The translations under genes and the position numbers were made by a program. Below, piece by piece: positions 24,060-36,397 of a stretch of DNA of 64,000 bases (the stretch's first letter is position 1; every line of letters begins with the position of its first letter). This DNA is from Pyrenochaeta sp. MPI-SDFR-AT-0127 (taxonomy: Eukaryota; Ascomycota; Dothideomycetes; Pleosporales; Cucurbitariaceae), in assembly GCA_020747015.1 (NCBI GenBank), contig JAGTJM010000014.1:558001-622000 (forward strand). Direction: 5' to 3'. The notes beneath the pieces were generated by a model that saw only the letters and a list, made by a program, of their open reading frames with translations, ran no database searches and was not told where the DNA came from.

Positions 24060-24674
24060 GAATCCAGAATTGGGTAATGAAGCTTCGCAGGAGGGTGATA
24101 TTGCAAAGGGAAAGAGTAACGCTGAATATTAAAGTTGAATCAAAGATTACACAGTTGGTGGATATGGATATTGGGTGATGAAGAGCAGGTAGACGATCTT
24201 TTAGATGACAGCCTCCTGCCATGGTGGGAGTTGGGTGAAGGCATGAGGCATGGACTTCAAAACTCCCTCGATCCAAAGCTCTTTTACATATGCCTTCATT
24301 TATTCAGATTTCATGTAATTGTGACATGAGAGCACGCAGGCCAAAATTGACGGACTGTACCAATTACCACTCTGTCCTACCTAAACTACCAACCCTGGAG
24401 GTGGCGTTGATTGTGCCACAGAGCAAATGACATTCCGAGTGGCATCTGGCTTTTATCATAAGCCATATCTACATTTAGGAACCTGATTTGATGGAGGGAT
24501 ATGTTTTCACAAAGTTGGTGAGGTGAAAGCCGCGATATAATTGAAGCACGTGCGTAGTACGTAGCGCTATCATCACGTGTTTGCGCACCCACCACCATAA
24601 AGCTGAAGGTCGCGTTACAGTTTCCCTAGTTCTTCGCTATTCATCAACCTTGTTAACACTCGCCATCTCAACCT
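24060..24674. other. Intergenic region
   Basis: About 600 bp between two plus-strand genes. I saw no conserved frame or repeat; promoter content is inferred from position only. Confidence 0.5.
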
Positions 24675-26589
24675 ATGAAATTTGTGATCGATATTATGGG
24701 CTCTCCTTATCATGTTTCGGGTGTCACTCCTCGGCTCTTTCCAAGCGACAAAGCATCTGCTGAATACAAGGCACTTTCAGTTATTGCCGAATCTCTCGAA
24801 CACCCACAGCGAACGATTCTCAGCACGTTTGTACGACAAGCCGTTGATCGAGAAATTGCATCGGAATTCTTTCTCGATAAGATCTCTTGCCGCAACAAGG
24901 TTACTATTCAGGAGTTTCTAGCCGATTGGATCAGGCTTTTGCAGAATGGTATGTCGCTGTCTAAAATACCCAAATATTTGCTGATGCCTTAAGGTAGTAC
25001 GCCCCGTTTCTTGCAAGGAATTAGAAGAACCAGTAAGACAAAGTATATGGCAGAGAGATGGGGGTCAGTGCTGCATCTCGAAAGTCCAAGTTGAAAATCA
25101 TAGCAACAAAGATTCTCCATATGTCTACATTCTATCCCCGTCACTATTTGAAGATGGCGACATGGTCACAGATGTAGGTTAGTCTTCACGTTTATGTCCC
25201 ATAAAGCTCATTCTCTACTAGGGACGACTTTACAAATTGCTTTCAGCATACATTGGGAAGTTACAACTGGAGAATGTACGCTCACTAATGGGTCACGAAT
25301 CCCCTTCATCTGTTCAGGATCTTTCTAGCCAGTTAGTTCTTCTATCACCGCAAATTTTTGAGCATTTCAAGAACGGGAGACTTTCGTTGCAACGTAGCCG
25401 TCTATCAGCTCCAGAAGGCTCGGTAAGATCTAATTCTATATTCACAGAACAAGGCTAAGTTGATTAGGCTCAGTATTTGACGACAATCAATAACTTCATT
25501 CCCGCCAATCAGCTCGAACTGTTTAGACACATTAAATTAGAGAACCGAGCTACAGAACTCGCATCTCTACCCAACGCACAGCTTCTTGACATACATTGCC
25601 GATTTGCCGATGCTTTAGCGTGGTTGGAGGTATTGGAGTACATGAAGCAAACATGTAACATGCCATACAAGTCAAAAACAGGGAATGTGGGGAGCACTAA
25701 CAAGACGGCGCGGGCTACGAAAAGGTGGAGCCACTGGTGCCTCCAATCTGTATTGTCAACTGCCCAACTCCTCTGGACTCAACTACCAGGATCTGTTCGA
25801 GCATTTTTTTACAAACGCCTGGCGTCTGTTGCATGTAGGCTCTACGGATACACTGGTTCTGACCGTACCTATCGACTTCCTTTCAATCTCTACTTGCGTA
25901 TGGCAAGAAGTAATTGGCTATCGAAACATCAAGCAGAATTTCAATCACTTCGGCTTGTGGAAAAACATACCCAAATACCAGCTCCAAGGGCGATTGACGT
26001 TCTCCATTATTCGGATTCTTCTTTTCTCCTTATGACCGGTCTTCCAGGGGTCGGTATTGGGCGTATGCTCCATATCATGACTGATGAACAATTGGATGTA
26101 GTCGTTCAAGATCTTAAGGCATACGTTGCCGAGCTACGGCAGATCCCTAACCAGACGAATTCGGAATTCCAGATATGTAATGCACTAGGGGGTGGCATCC
26201 TGGATTGGCGGATTGGTGAGTCCCAACGCAAAGAGCTAACATTTCGGGACGAGACTGAATTCAATCAATACTTGACGCACGACCTTCCTCTCGACAAAAC
26301 CGCGCAAGAACAGATATTGAAATCGCATAGCGTAAAACATGAAATTGTCTTTACGCATGCTGACCTGAACATGAGGAATATTCTTGTTGATGAAAACATG
26401 AAGATTTCAGGTATCGTTGATTGGGAATGTGCAGGTTGGTACCCTGAATATTGGGAATATTCAAAGGCACACTTTACGGTTCGGGTTACTGCTCGATGGA
26501 TCGCAGATGTTCTTGACCAGGTTTTCCTTGTCTACCGCGATGAGTTGCAGGCGGAGGATCTTCTTGCTAGCCTGGTACCTCCGTGGTAG
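24675..26589 (+). CDS. HNH-like domain fused to aminoglycoside phosphotransferase-like kinase
   Basis: Four exons, 590 residues after splicing: 24675-24948, 24998-25173, 25222-25422 and 25468-26589. All three introns have GT-AG borders and keep phase. The N-terminal part contains LFPSDKASAEYKAL and then IWQRDGGQCCIS, which resembles the start of the HNH-like domain attached to fungal APH-family proteins. The C-terminal part is an APH/choline-kinase fold: a hinge-like LLMTGLPGVGIG, the catalytic loop HADLNMRNILVD, and the metal-binding GIVDWECAGWYPEYWE. The phosphoacceptor is unknown; many fungal members are uncharacterised. The start could also be Met 24696. Exon 2 borders rest on keeping the Arg-Asp-Gly-Gly-x-Cys-Cys motif in frame. 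Confidence 0.8.
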
Positions 26590-27555
26590 GCTTGATTCTA
26601 GCATCCATTATTGTAGTAGGCCGGCTTAATCCTAGCGAGACATGAACAGTACAGATGAAAGCTCTCCCCAAGGTAGGAAATAGGTAGGACAGAGCGAATC
26701 TCCTCCACCCCCAGCCCGTACAACATATCCGGCTGGGATGAACATGAGTTTGTAGTAATGTCTTTGCTCGTCAATATGGCGTACGGTACCTCTCGTCGAT
26801 ACCACATCATGTCAGACGCTGTTTTAAGTTGGTGAACAGGACGTTCGTAAAATATGTATTATTATTACATTGGGTCATCATAATGCTTTCAAAGATGACG
26901 GTAGTGGTTCAAAATCCCATAAAGGTCATATCGATTCAGAAGAAAACCACTAAATTCAATTTCTATGATTTGAACAGCATGAAAAACCTTGGCTTTCCCG
27001 TTTATACTTGCAGCGATGCCGCAAATAGCTGGCTTATGATTGACAGATCGTGTAACAACATAAGTTTGAAGCTTCGGCATCGCGACCGGCGATGTATGTA
27101 TTTTCCTTGTTAGCCCTTGCTCAATCAACTTAAATGTGGGTCGAGGATCAGCTAATAGTCCACCGTATTCGGATGGGATTCCGACAGCACACAGCGCAAA
27201 GATACGTGCGCCACCCAGGGGGCACCATCATAAGAACCAACACCATAACCCACACCACATCGATTCAACGATTTCCTACGAGACACCGTATGCTACTGTT
27301 ACTATTGTGAGACCATACTCGTAGATCAACTACTTCGGGGGTTGGAGAAGATACATGTTCTGCTCCCCAACCTAGGCAGTCCGGCACGACTTGCCCAATG
27401 TAGAAAATTGTTGCACTATTGCACCATCCGTTTATGTGGGGATTACCATCGGTAACGCAACCGACATGCCCATGAATTCGTATATCAATCAAAGTTAACC
27501 CCATATAGCCCAATACTATTTCGAATTTGCATTTTACTCGAAAAATAATTATAAA
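26590..27555. other. Intergenic region
   Basis: Nearly 1 kb between the APH-like gene and the cupin gene. No recognisable frame, RNA gene or repeat was seen. The right end is AT-rich and must hold the cupin leader. Confidence 0.45.
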
Positions 27556-28145
27556 AGTAAGTTAGGCTCTTGGTCTTTCTCTTTCTTGATGAAATAACAG
27601 GAGAGCTAATACTTTTCATTTCTTCCAGTGTCTCAAAAGCTAGTCCCTCTCACAATCATCAAAGGTGCAGGCCATGAGTTTATCACCCTGCCGCAGGGCG
27701 AGAATGCAACCGTTGCAGACTTCCACTCGTAAGTTATCCCGCCTTTAATCTAGTATCTTGCCATCCTTTCCTCTTCACTTTCATTTGTACATTTCATAAG
27801 CAACAAGAATCTGATTACCCAAATAGCATCCGCACCCAAACACAAGACTCTCCCTCATACTTGACCTCTGGATTCTACAAGATCGAAGCCGGACCTGCAC
27901 GTCCCGCGCACTACACATTCGAGGAGACCAAATACGTTCTCAGTGGCCAGATCGACATCTTGGATGAAGCTACCGGTATCACACACCACCTGGTCCCCGG
28001 AGATTTCGCTTTCTTCTACGTTGGATCGAAGGTCCAGTTCTCGACGAAGTCAAATGGGCTTGCATTTTACGCCGTGACGAGGCCGATTAGGGCGCCCCAT
28101 TCAAATTTGAAAGGGAGGGAAGAAGACGCGAAGTCGAAATTGTAA
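27556..28145 (+). CDS. Single-domain cupin (EutQ-like), start codon split by intron
   Basis: Small beta-barrel cupin resembling fungal proteins annotated as ethanolamine-utilization (EutQ)-like. The cupin core is GPARPAHYTFEETKYVLSGQ, then a turn (LDEATGITHHLVPGDFAFF). No in-frame ATG exists before or within the conserved N-terminus SQKLVPLTIIKGAGHE. The only start I can find is made by splicing: A at 27556, intron 27557-27628 (GTAAGT...TTCCAG), then TG at 27629-27630. A second intron, 27729-27826 (GTAAGT...ATAG), joins ADFHS to IRTQTQDS. The product is 139 residues. An unseen upstream coding exon is the alternative. Function is unknown. Confidence 0.78.
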
Positions 28146-28929
28146 TTCCCTACTAAAGATTTGTTGTTAATTTGGAAAGGTCGAATAAAAGATCATGTTA
28201 GACAATAGGCGACGAACAACAATCAAGGAATGTAGAAAAATAGTCGTAGCTCAGAATGTTATGAGAAAATTCACAGGAGTGTGGAGTGGAGATGACAACA
28301 GCAATGCTAGTAACCTGGTGTACTCCATAACCTTGGCCTTTCCCCATTTAGTGTACCCGAGTGTCCAGGGCTAAACCATCTCAGGGTGCGTCAATTGTTC
28401 AATGGTTCTCGCACAGGCAAAGACCTTGTCTGTATTGGGCTGTCGCCCATCTTCATCCAGCTCCACTGAAGTATTCAACATCCTACATGCAGATCAAGAG
28501 AACCATGATGCACTCTTGCGGCGACGAGAGATAATGATGTGATTTGATACAAAAAAGAGCGGAGAACCCTAAGCCTGTCGCAACATTTTCTTAATCCGAA
28601 ATACCCGCATCTTATTACCTTCCCTTGCCCTCGACCTCAGTAGCTGCATGGCATCATTGCTTTTAAGTAAGTAGTACGAATCCTGAAGGCAAGGCTTTAG
28701 TCATTTGCCAATCTTGTCATGGTAGCGCTAAGATGCAACACCTGCTTTCCCTCTTCATCACCGTACCACATTATCAACACATCGCATATCTATTACAAAT
28801 CAACAAAAGTGATGGCATGTAATTCGAATCAAAGTATATGTATAGTATGAAGACTTAGTATCTTTATATCTACAGAAAATAGAATGTATGTACAGGAATG
28901 TTGTTCAGGTTCTTGCAGAGGACGGGTGC
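28146..28929. other. Intergenic gap between convergent genes
   Basis: About 780 bp holding the 3' ends of the cupin and PL20 genes. No further gene is seen. Confidence 0.5.
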
Positions 28930-30155
28930 TCAGTTGATACCCTGTCTAGCTTTGAGCCATGCAATGAACTGCTTGAGCGTGAACTCCTTCGGTAGAGGAG
29001 CGTTAGAACCTGAGCCTGAGCCAGCTCCGGCTGAGGCAGTAGGGGTGGCAGCGGGTGCGGAAGGTGTAGCAGGAGCAGAGACAACCGGGTCGGAAGAGGC
29101 GACAGGAGCAACCGGAGTTTCAACAGCCGCAGCAGTTGAGGATGCAACAGGGGTCTCAACTACAGCCGCAGAGGATACGACGGGAGTCTCAACTACGGAT
29201 GCAGCGGGAGTCTCGACGACAACTGCAGCTGAAGAAACAGCAGCGGCAGGAGTGGAGGAGGCAGTAGCAGCAGGAGAAGAAACAGCGGCAGCTGGGGAAG
29301 ATGCAGCAGGCTCCTCTGCATTACCTGAGCCTCCAGCGGTGTTGACCGATGTCGTGAGCTCGCCGCTCTCAATGTACACGCCGCTGAAGAACCAATCCTC
29401 AGCACCTGGTCCATCATTACTGCCAGGCAGACGGAGGACACCAAGATGCCAGTCAGCACCGTTGGAAGAAGTGCTCGCGGTGAAGGGACCAGCAGTCTTG
29501 GTCAGGGCGCTGCTGCCAGTCGAGTGCCAGAACGTAACTGAGCCGGCGTCGAAATCGATCTCGTATGCAACGTTGTGCCATTCATCTGCGACCAATTCGA
29601 CGTCCCACTTCGACACGCCACCTACATGCCACTGCAATTTAGTGTTGCTGGAACCCTGTCCGCCGTACTTGAGCTCTGTGAAGTGGCTCTCGAAGAAGGC
29701 GACCTGGTGCTCGTGGGTCGTAGTGGGGGCGTTTTCAGCAGATGTCTTGATCGAGAAATGATAGTAGACCCTGCCCTTGTTGATGGCAGCGGTAGTTTGA
29801 GGGATAAGTTCAGTTCGCAACATAGTCTGACCATTCCATTTGGCAGTTTCATCAATGGTGATTTTGACACCCTGCTTTGAGCCAGTATCGGCGGGGTTCT
29901 TGTACGAGGCATCAAGGTTGACGTATTTGTCGACTGTGCCTGAGCCGTGGATGTAGTACTGGTAGGCGCCGACAGGGTTGGCAAATGACCATTTTTCGAG
30001 GTCTGCGCTCGAGGTCATGTCATTGAATCGTCCATCCCAAATGGTCGTGCCTGGTTTGTTTATCAGCATTAAGAACAGCACTCAATTGGCTCCAGAGACT
30101 CACCCGCAGACACAGCGCTGACGAGCGCACTCAAGATAGCAACCTTGGAAAACAT
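28930..30155 (-). CDS. Secreted PL20 glucuronan lyase with Ala/Val/Ser-rich tail
   Basis: Polysaccharide lyase family 20: cleaves beta-1,4-glucuronan by beta-elimination outside the cell. A signal peptide (MFSKVAILSALVSAVSAG) is encoded by exon 1; intron 30051-30103 (GTGAGT...CCAG) then leads to TTIWDGRFND, a typical mature start. The jelly-roll domain runs to about residue 235, with YYHFSIKTS, HEHQVAFFESHFTELKYG and EWHNVAYEIDF as family-like strands. A roughly 125-residue tail of VETP/ASS/AAV repeats follows, probably O-glycosylated. The last 20 residues contain PKEFTLKQFIAWLK, resembling a short C-terminal motif on other fungal secreted carbohydrate-active enzymes. Total 390 residues. Confidence 0.88.
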
Positions 30156-32428
30156 TCTGAATCGAAAACGGACAGAAACCAGCTGCACGAAGAAAGCGAA
30201 TATCAACTACGGGGTGGAAAAATGAAAGACAGTAGTGGGATGAATGAGACAAGAAGGCACGACACGCAATATAACTGCAGTCCAGATCCGAGCATATCCA
30301 TTACACCCTAGCCCGGGCGTCAAAGCGGCTCAAATAGAGCGGCTAGTCAGACCCTGCCACACCAATATCCAGGAAACGAAACATCGATTGCAGGGTCGTT
30401 CAGTATGGCCGCAGACCTGCGTTCAATGGCTTGTGCTTAGCCTGTCTCGAACGCCCGCTGGCTACCTGTCGACGGCCAAATATACAAAGTTTTTTTAAAC
30501 AATCTGGCTCAACACTTAGCATAATGCGCGTTGCCAATACTCAATGTTCGCTATTGTGGCTGCGGGAACCAGCTGGACTGACAGGAAGCCAGATGGCATG
30601 ACAGGTGGGAAATGGTGGAAGCGATCGCGTGAAACATGCGGGTCGTAGAGACTAACCTATACTATGCCCACGCTCGGACCACAATTTACCGTTTTAGGTA
30701 TAGCGCGTGAGACTTGTTGCGGAAAGGATTAATGAACCGCTCCCTGCTCATAACGCTTGTTTCATCACCAAATTCTTAAGACCGAGGCGGAAATTTGCTG
30801 TCGTTGCACCTTGAGCGTACTGCATGTTACCAATCTCCCGTATATATGGGATATGATGTGATCGCACTCAGTCAAGAAGAAGAGGAACCGAACGTGAATA
30901 AACTTGTGGGCAGGATGGAACAGGAGCCAGAGTAAAGTCGAGATGGAGTCGACGCGGAGTTGCGTCGCGCTGAAATTTCGTAGTCTAGATACGACTGCAG
31001 CAATCACAAAGCCAAGTCGATCGCTCCAGCGCATTCCTCGCCATTGAGCCCGTCTCTAGCCAGCTGGTGTGCGAGAGCCAGAAAGAAAAGAGCGAGCAGA
31101 GTCGGACTAGGAATATTAGACCTGCCCCAACCAATGATCTGCCAGTGAGGTAGGCTTGAGCAAACGAAAACGACTTGCTGTTCCCGAAGGACTGCCACAA
31201 ACACCAGCAATCTGATTCTAGAGTACGGTATAGAGGTACTAAAGAAGCTGGGCTGTCTGTCGCTCCTGGGAGTTCAGTATTAGCGCTGGTATCTGGACAG
31301 GGAACACGAGTGGTTTGCCTCATCTCATAGCAGATGTCCTGCAAGCCTAAACGTTTTGAAGCGGGGTGGGTGATGACACCGCCAGCTCCTTCCCCACGAA
31401 TTCGCTTATTGTAGTCAATCATGTTGACAGCCGTCAAGCACCGTCGCCCGATACCTCTGTCTGGCAAACGTGCCCAACGACTTCCCTTCTTCGCTTCTAT
31501 CCTCACTCTTCTTTCTATCAATACGTCACTGAAAGAATTACAGATACAACCGAGAAGGTTTAGAGCAGTAATATGACTTCCAACGCACTAGTAAATCCAT
31601 GAAGCAGCAGGATAGTCTGTGCCTGTGTTGAAGTAGGCAAGCATGACAGAATTCGTTGCACCCCAGCTACGCGGTCGACTTCAACGTGGATGAAAGGAAG
31701 GAGCACCCTCCTCTTGCAATACATTGTTACAGACGTAACAGCTTGAGGGCTTTCTATTCATGGATCGTGAGTGAGAAACCCATGAAGCCCATCCAATTGT
31801 GCTGCATTGACCTTCACTTCGACTTCTCAGCCCCGCTCTTGAACCAGGCTGAATTTTGGCAGACTTGTTCTGGAGTTGACCGGTCAGGAAGTGGTGCTTG
31901 CTCGCGCTGAAATTGATCAGCGCTACCAATGACGGATGCTGGAACACGGTCTAAAGGGCGCGTAGGCAGGCTGAGCGCTATGCACATTCGCTGTGCTACG
32001 CCACCAGCCAACGATCTGCAACCAAAAGCCTCATGAACACGAAAAACATGAATCGTTGCACCACAAGGCTTTTCAAGGACTAACCGCTGTTTCACAGCGA
32101 ACGACCTCAGCACAAAAGATGAGAACAACCTAGGTCGTCATAATTATCACTTATGAAACTGAAACCAAATAGCAAATAAGCCTCACTTGCGCCTTGCCAT
32201 CGAAAGTTTCACTCCCCGCTTCGTATGCTGACCCACGATATATGGGCAAGGCTAAATCAGCAGATGTGTTCCCTGCTCTTGTGGGCAGTCTACGCCGATA
32301 GTATTACGCAAACCCTCTCCAAATTAAACTTCGCTGGAAAACAACTAGGAAACAAGTATCAACTACTCGGATTTGTTTTACTATCCAGGTTTTCCTTCAT
32401 GCGGTCCTTTAACTCGTAAGCATCAATC
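30156..32428. other. Intergenic region, no gene seen
   Basis: About 2.3 kb between divergent genes. A 178-residue minus frame (30985-31521) has no domain and is probably spurious. A 28-bp stretch at 30993-31020 matches 25 of 28 bases of 45879-45906, on the far side of the transposon-split gene. Confidence 0.45.
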
Positions 32429-34289
32429 ATGCCACCCACGATCATCGAGATGTTACCCGTGAACACAGTTCGACGCGAATCACACAGCTTTAGTCAGGCT
32501 GAGCATCCGTCACAGGACACTCTAGGTCAGGAACAGACATCTGTTCATGACCACGAGTCTGCTAGCGCGGAAGGTAGCAGTTCGCATCATTCCCCCAGAA
32601 TGAGCTCTGAATCATCACAAGAAGTTGTCGATACTGCAGTCGCATCTCAATCAACTCAGCCGCAATCGAGTGTATCTTCCGTCGTCATCGCAACTGGACC
32701 AGTCAAGAATGCGAAGCCCTCAATTCTCGTGGAATGGCGATGGGAATTTTTTACGTGGGCCCTGGGAACCGTTTCAGGAACGGCGATTTTGGTCCTACTG
32801 TTATCATTTAAGGACAAACCACTCAAATTATGGAGTTCCCCGATTCAACCCGCAGCAATAGTTGCAATACTGTCGCAAATATCACAATCCGCCCTCATAG
32901 TTTCTATTTCAGCGTGTATTGGTCAATCTAAATGGTCTTGGATACGTCAGAAGCATCACAGTATTGAGATTGAAAGATTTGATGAGGCCAGTCGGGGCCC
33001 AGAAGGTAGCCTAAAATTACTTTCTCTCAGTATTTGGAATCCGAGAACCCGAAGACTGTTTACGGGCCAATCGTGCGTAAATGAGCAGTAAAAGAACTCA
33101 TGACAATGTTACTGATTGTATGATACAGTTTGTTGATATCAGTTGGGACTTTTCTTACTCTGCTGATGCTCGGATTTGGACCGTTCTCCCAGCAAGCCAT
33201 TGCTATCGGACTTCGTCAGGTAGAGAACAAGACGGAGCTAGCCGCAATCAATAGTGCACTTCGATGGATTGATGGCGATGGCCAGCCGAAGGTCGCCGTC
33301 TCGATTGTCCCGCCTTCGAATTTTATCACTGGTCCATGGAGCTTTGATATCCCAACAAACTTTGGTTGGTAAGACAAGAAGATGCCAATTGTGATGTCAG
33401 CTAACCCGAAGAATAGCAGACCCAGTGCTCGCAGGCGCAATCTACGCTGGCTTGGCAACCAACCAGAGCCTATCCGATATACCAGGGCAGTGCCCGACTA
33501 ATAATTGCACCTGGACATCTTACAAGAGCCTTGGCGTGTGTGTTTCGATTGAGGACATTTCAGCTACAATCGAAAGTAACACAAACAGGCCCAGCAGCAC
33601 AAATGAAACCTTCATTCGCCCTAATATTACCCTACCAGCCTTCCAGAACCCGCTTCCAGGTTTTGGCCAGAGCTCAGATTCTCCAATTGAAGAATGGGAC
33701 TTTTGGATGGGGTCTCTCATCAACCGCTCACCAAACGACTTTATAAACAAGATCGCTGCAGTTTATCTTGTTTATTTCCCTGCTTGCGCTGTTCAAAATT
33801 TTACTTCTGAATTCCCAATATATGTTGATCCAAAGTGGCTGAAGATAAAGGCTGACCATAAAAGCTGGAGGGCACTCCAGGCTTCTTTCAGCTTTTGTTT
33901 GCAGACATTAAAGTCGTCTACACTTAACGGCTCAACAGATACAACGCTCATGGAGCACACTGATGAAAATGACTCCCGATGGCGATTTATAGAGCCGGGA
34001 ACTGACACAATATGGGCAGCTAATCGCACTCTGTACTATCATGAAAGCGAAGCCTCTGTCAATACCCCCAGGTTCTTCCTTAATAGAACTTCACTTGCCG
34101 TTATTGGTAATCATATGATGGATACACTCAATGGGTCAGCTTTATTTGAACAAGGGTCAGTGGCAACTCTGCCAGAAGACGAGACGAATCCGAATTCTGC
34201 ACCAATTCAATCGTACTTGCCAACATACAAGTGGTCTACAGAATGGATGTTCAATCTTGGCCAGGCGATTTATGGCGGCGATCCAATGA

Positions 34290-34297
34290 TATGTGTC
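34290..34297 (+). repeat. Left 8-bp target-site duplication of hAT element
   Basis: TATGTGTC immediately before the inverted terminus CAGACTTGGG. The same 8 bases follow the right terminus at 45171-45178. An 8-bp duplication is characteristic of hAT insertions. Confidence 0.95.
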
Positions 34298-34313
34298 CAG
34301 ACTTGGGAACAAA
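34298..34313 (+). repeat. Left terminal inverted repeat of hAT
   Basis: CAGACTTGGGAACAAA; its reverse complement is at the right end of the element. Confidence 0.93.
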
Positions 34314-36392
34314 TAAATCAAATCAAATAATGGCCTTATTTGATACTTGATTTGATTCCTGTACAAAACTCGTTACTTAATTTGATTTAATTTACAAAAA
34401 AAAAGTCGAAATTTGATTTAATTTAAGTTAATTTAATAGTAAGGGTAAAAAAAGGTAAAAAGGAACTAGCTAGATTCAAACTTACATCTTTTTGCGTATA
34501 GATTTATGGTGTCCGCAAGAAAGAGATATAGTATCCCTACTATACTACCCTACTGGCAAAGGTAGGATATGCACTGTAGTAAGGTAATAGGTAAGTTTTT
34601 ATAATAGTAGACTCGAGGATATAATATTATATAACTACTAAGTTTTTAAAGTTTTAGTATAATAATTATCTATAACGCTAATAGCCTTATAAGGAGCCTT
34701 AATTATTTATCCTAGGTAATAGTGAAGTAAGGGGAGTAAGAGGGTAGAGAGTAGTAGGAGGAGTAATATTAATAAGTACGCGTTAAAGTTATATAAAAAA
34801 TAGCAGTATAAGGTTAAAGGAAAAGTAATTTAAAAACTATAGAGAATAGCACTATAATAATAAAAAAATTAACCTAATAAGTATATACCCTAGGCTTATT
34901 ACCCTTTAGAAACACCTCCTACCTCTTATAATAAAAAAAGTTGTAGTTAAAGGCGAGTATTAAGCTATAATTACAGGTCGAAATTATAAGAAAATAGACA
35001 CTAACTAAACACTAACTAGGCAGTACCCTCCTCCTATTAATTAATTTAGTATAGTCTTACGATCTCCTACTTACTTATAACTAGCTCTGCTTCCCGTATA
35101 TCTCTTTTATCCAGAGGATAAAAGCCTGCTACCTTCTAACTCTTAATACACTATAATCCTGCTAGTAAGTTTAAACTAATATTACGCCTTTAAGGCTCTA
35201 GTAGATTGCCTAGTTTACTAAATATGCGCTCGCAATCGCAGCTACTAGCTAGTATTATTATAACGTCAATTATAAGCTACGATAGCTGCAGAAACCTTAT
35301 ACGCACGGAGAGCTAGTATTAAACTAGATTACTACTAGATTCGAACTCTAAGGTTATCTAGGATAGCTTAAACTTGCGCTAGCGTTCTAATTAATCTATC
35401 GTAGATAGATCGCTGCTTTACTTAAGATTAGCGTTTGCGAGCGCTGCGATAGAGTCGCGTAGGCTGCTTATACGTAGCGCTCTTAGTTGGATTAGAGTAG
35501 GTTATTCTGGTTTATATTTTAACTACAGTAATTGCAACTTAGCCTTATTATAGATAAGCTATTCAGGTTTATCGCGCCAGCTATTATTATAATAGTTTTT
35601 ATAGTATGGATAGAGGTAATAGGCAGCGTAGTATATTAGTGAAGCGTTAAGCTTATTATAATAAAAGTTAAGCTTATTCTACGCCGCGCGTAGGTTAATT
35701 AGGAGATAGTCCTTAGGCGCGTTATTACTATTAAAATTAATATCCTTATAAGCCTTAAGGATACCCTTATAAGCCTTAAGGATAGCCTTAAACTATAGGA
35801 TAATCTTAAACGCAGCGCCGTACCTACCTAACTTACCACGCGCCTTAAGACTACTTATTACCTCCTTTAAAGGCCTAAGTACTTTAATATACTTAGTTAC
35901 AACTACCTAATCTACTATAGATAGGCTGCTAGATCTTATCTAAGAAGGCGCGTTAGCTTTTTTATTACTATGAGCTTCAGCGTATAGATCGTGCCTAAGT
36001 TAGCGATTAATATAATTAGTTACGTATTTATTAATAGTATCCTTTAGTTAAACTGCTCGTATAAAGGCATTATAAAAGCTATTCTAGTAAGTAATAATAG
36101 GCCTAATAGGCTCGAGGTAGGGCGTACGATCTATTATTAATAGGTAATTAGCAGCGTATTATACTATAGTAAAAAGATCGTATTATACAGGCGTCCTAAT
36201 ATAGTTAATAATATTAACTAGAACACCTAGAGGTCCTTCTTTACGCTATTCCCTAAGGTACTATACCTTAATCTTAAACTCCTCCTTACTATTATTATAT
36301 ACGGCATTATTAAGGCTAAATATAATTATCTAGCTAACGAGATTAAGGGTATAGGCTACGTAATAGAGGCGGCGATAGAGGGGATTAAAATC

Positions 36393-36397
36393 GTAGG
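36393..36397 (+). repeat. Left 5-bp target-site duplication of Gypsy element
   Basis: GTAGG directly before the 5' LTR; the same five bases follow the 3' LTR at 43533-43537. Confidence 0.92.

Larger units (their letters stand above)
32429..34330 (+). pseudogene. DUF3176 membrane protein, 5' part, cut by hAT insertion
   Basis: N-terminal four-fifths of a fungal DUF3176 transmembrane protein. A Ser/Gln-rich cytosolic arm precedes RWEFFTWALGTVSGTAILV (TM), PIQPAAIVAILSQISQSALI and the typical SIEIERFDEASRGP segment. Exons: 32429-33072, 33129-33364 (TLLMLGFGPFSQQAI) and 33417-34297. The second intron donor (GTTGGT) is weak. Asn-x-Ser/Thr sites and Cys pairs (CPTNNCTW) suggest an extracytoplasmic domain. 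At 34297 the gene runs into the hAT terminus. Translation then adds 10 foreign residues (QTWEQINQIK) and stops at 34330. The missing C-terminus lies at 45179-45632. Function of the family is unknown. Confidence 0.9.

Noticed and set aside
28898..29761. 287-residue plus-strand frame rich in Ala, Glu and Gly
   Set aside because: It is the antisense shadow of the PL20 repeat tail; repeat composition keeps both strands open. The minus strand has signal peptide, intron and catalytic domain.
30985..31521. 178-residue minus-strand frame
   Set aside because: No domain, no plausible start context and biased composition; overlaps other open frames.
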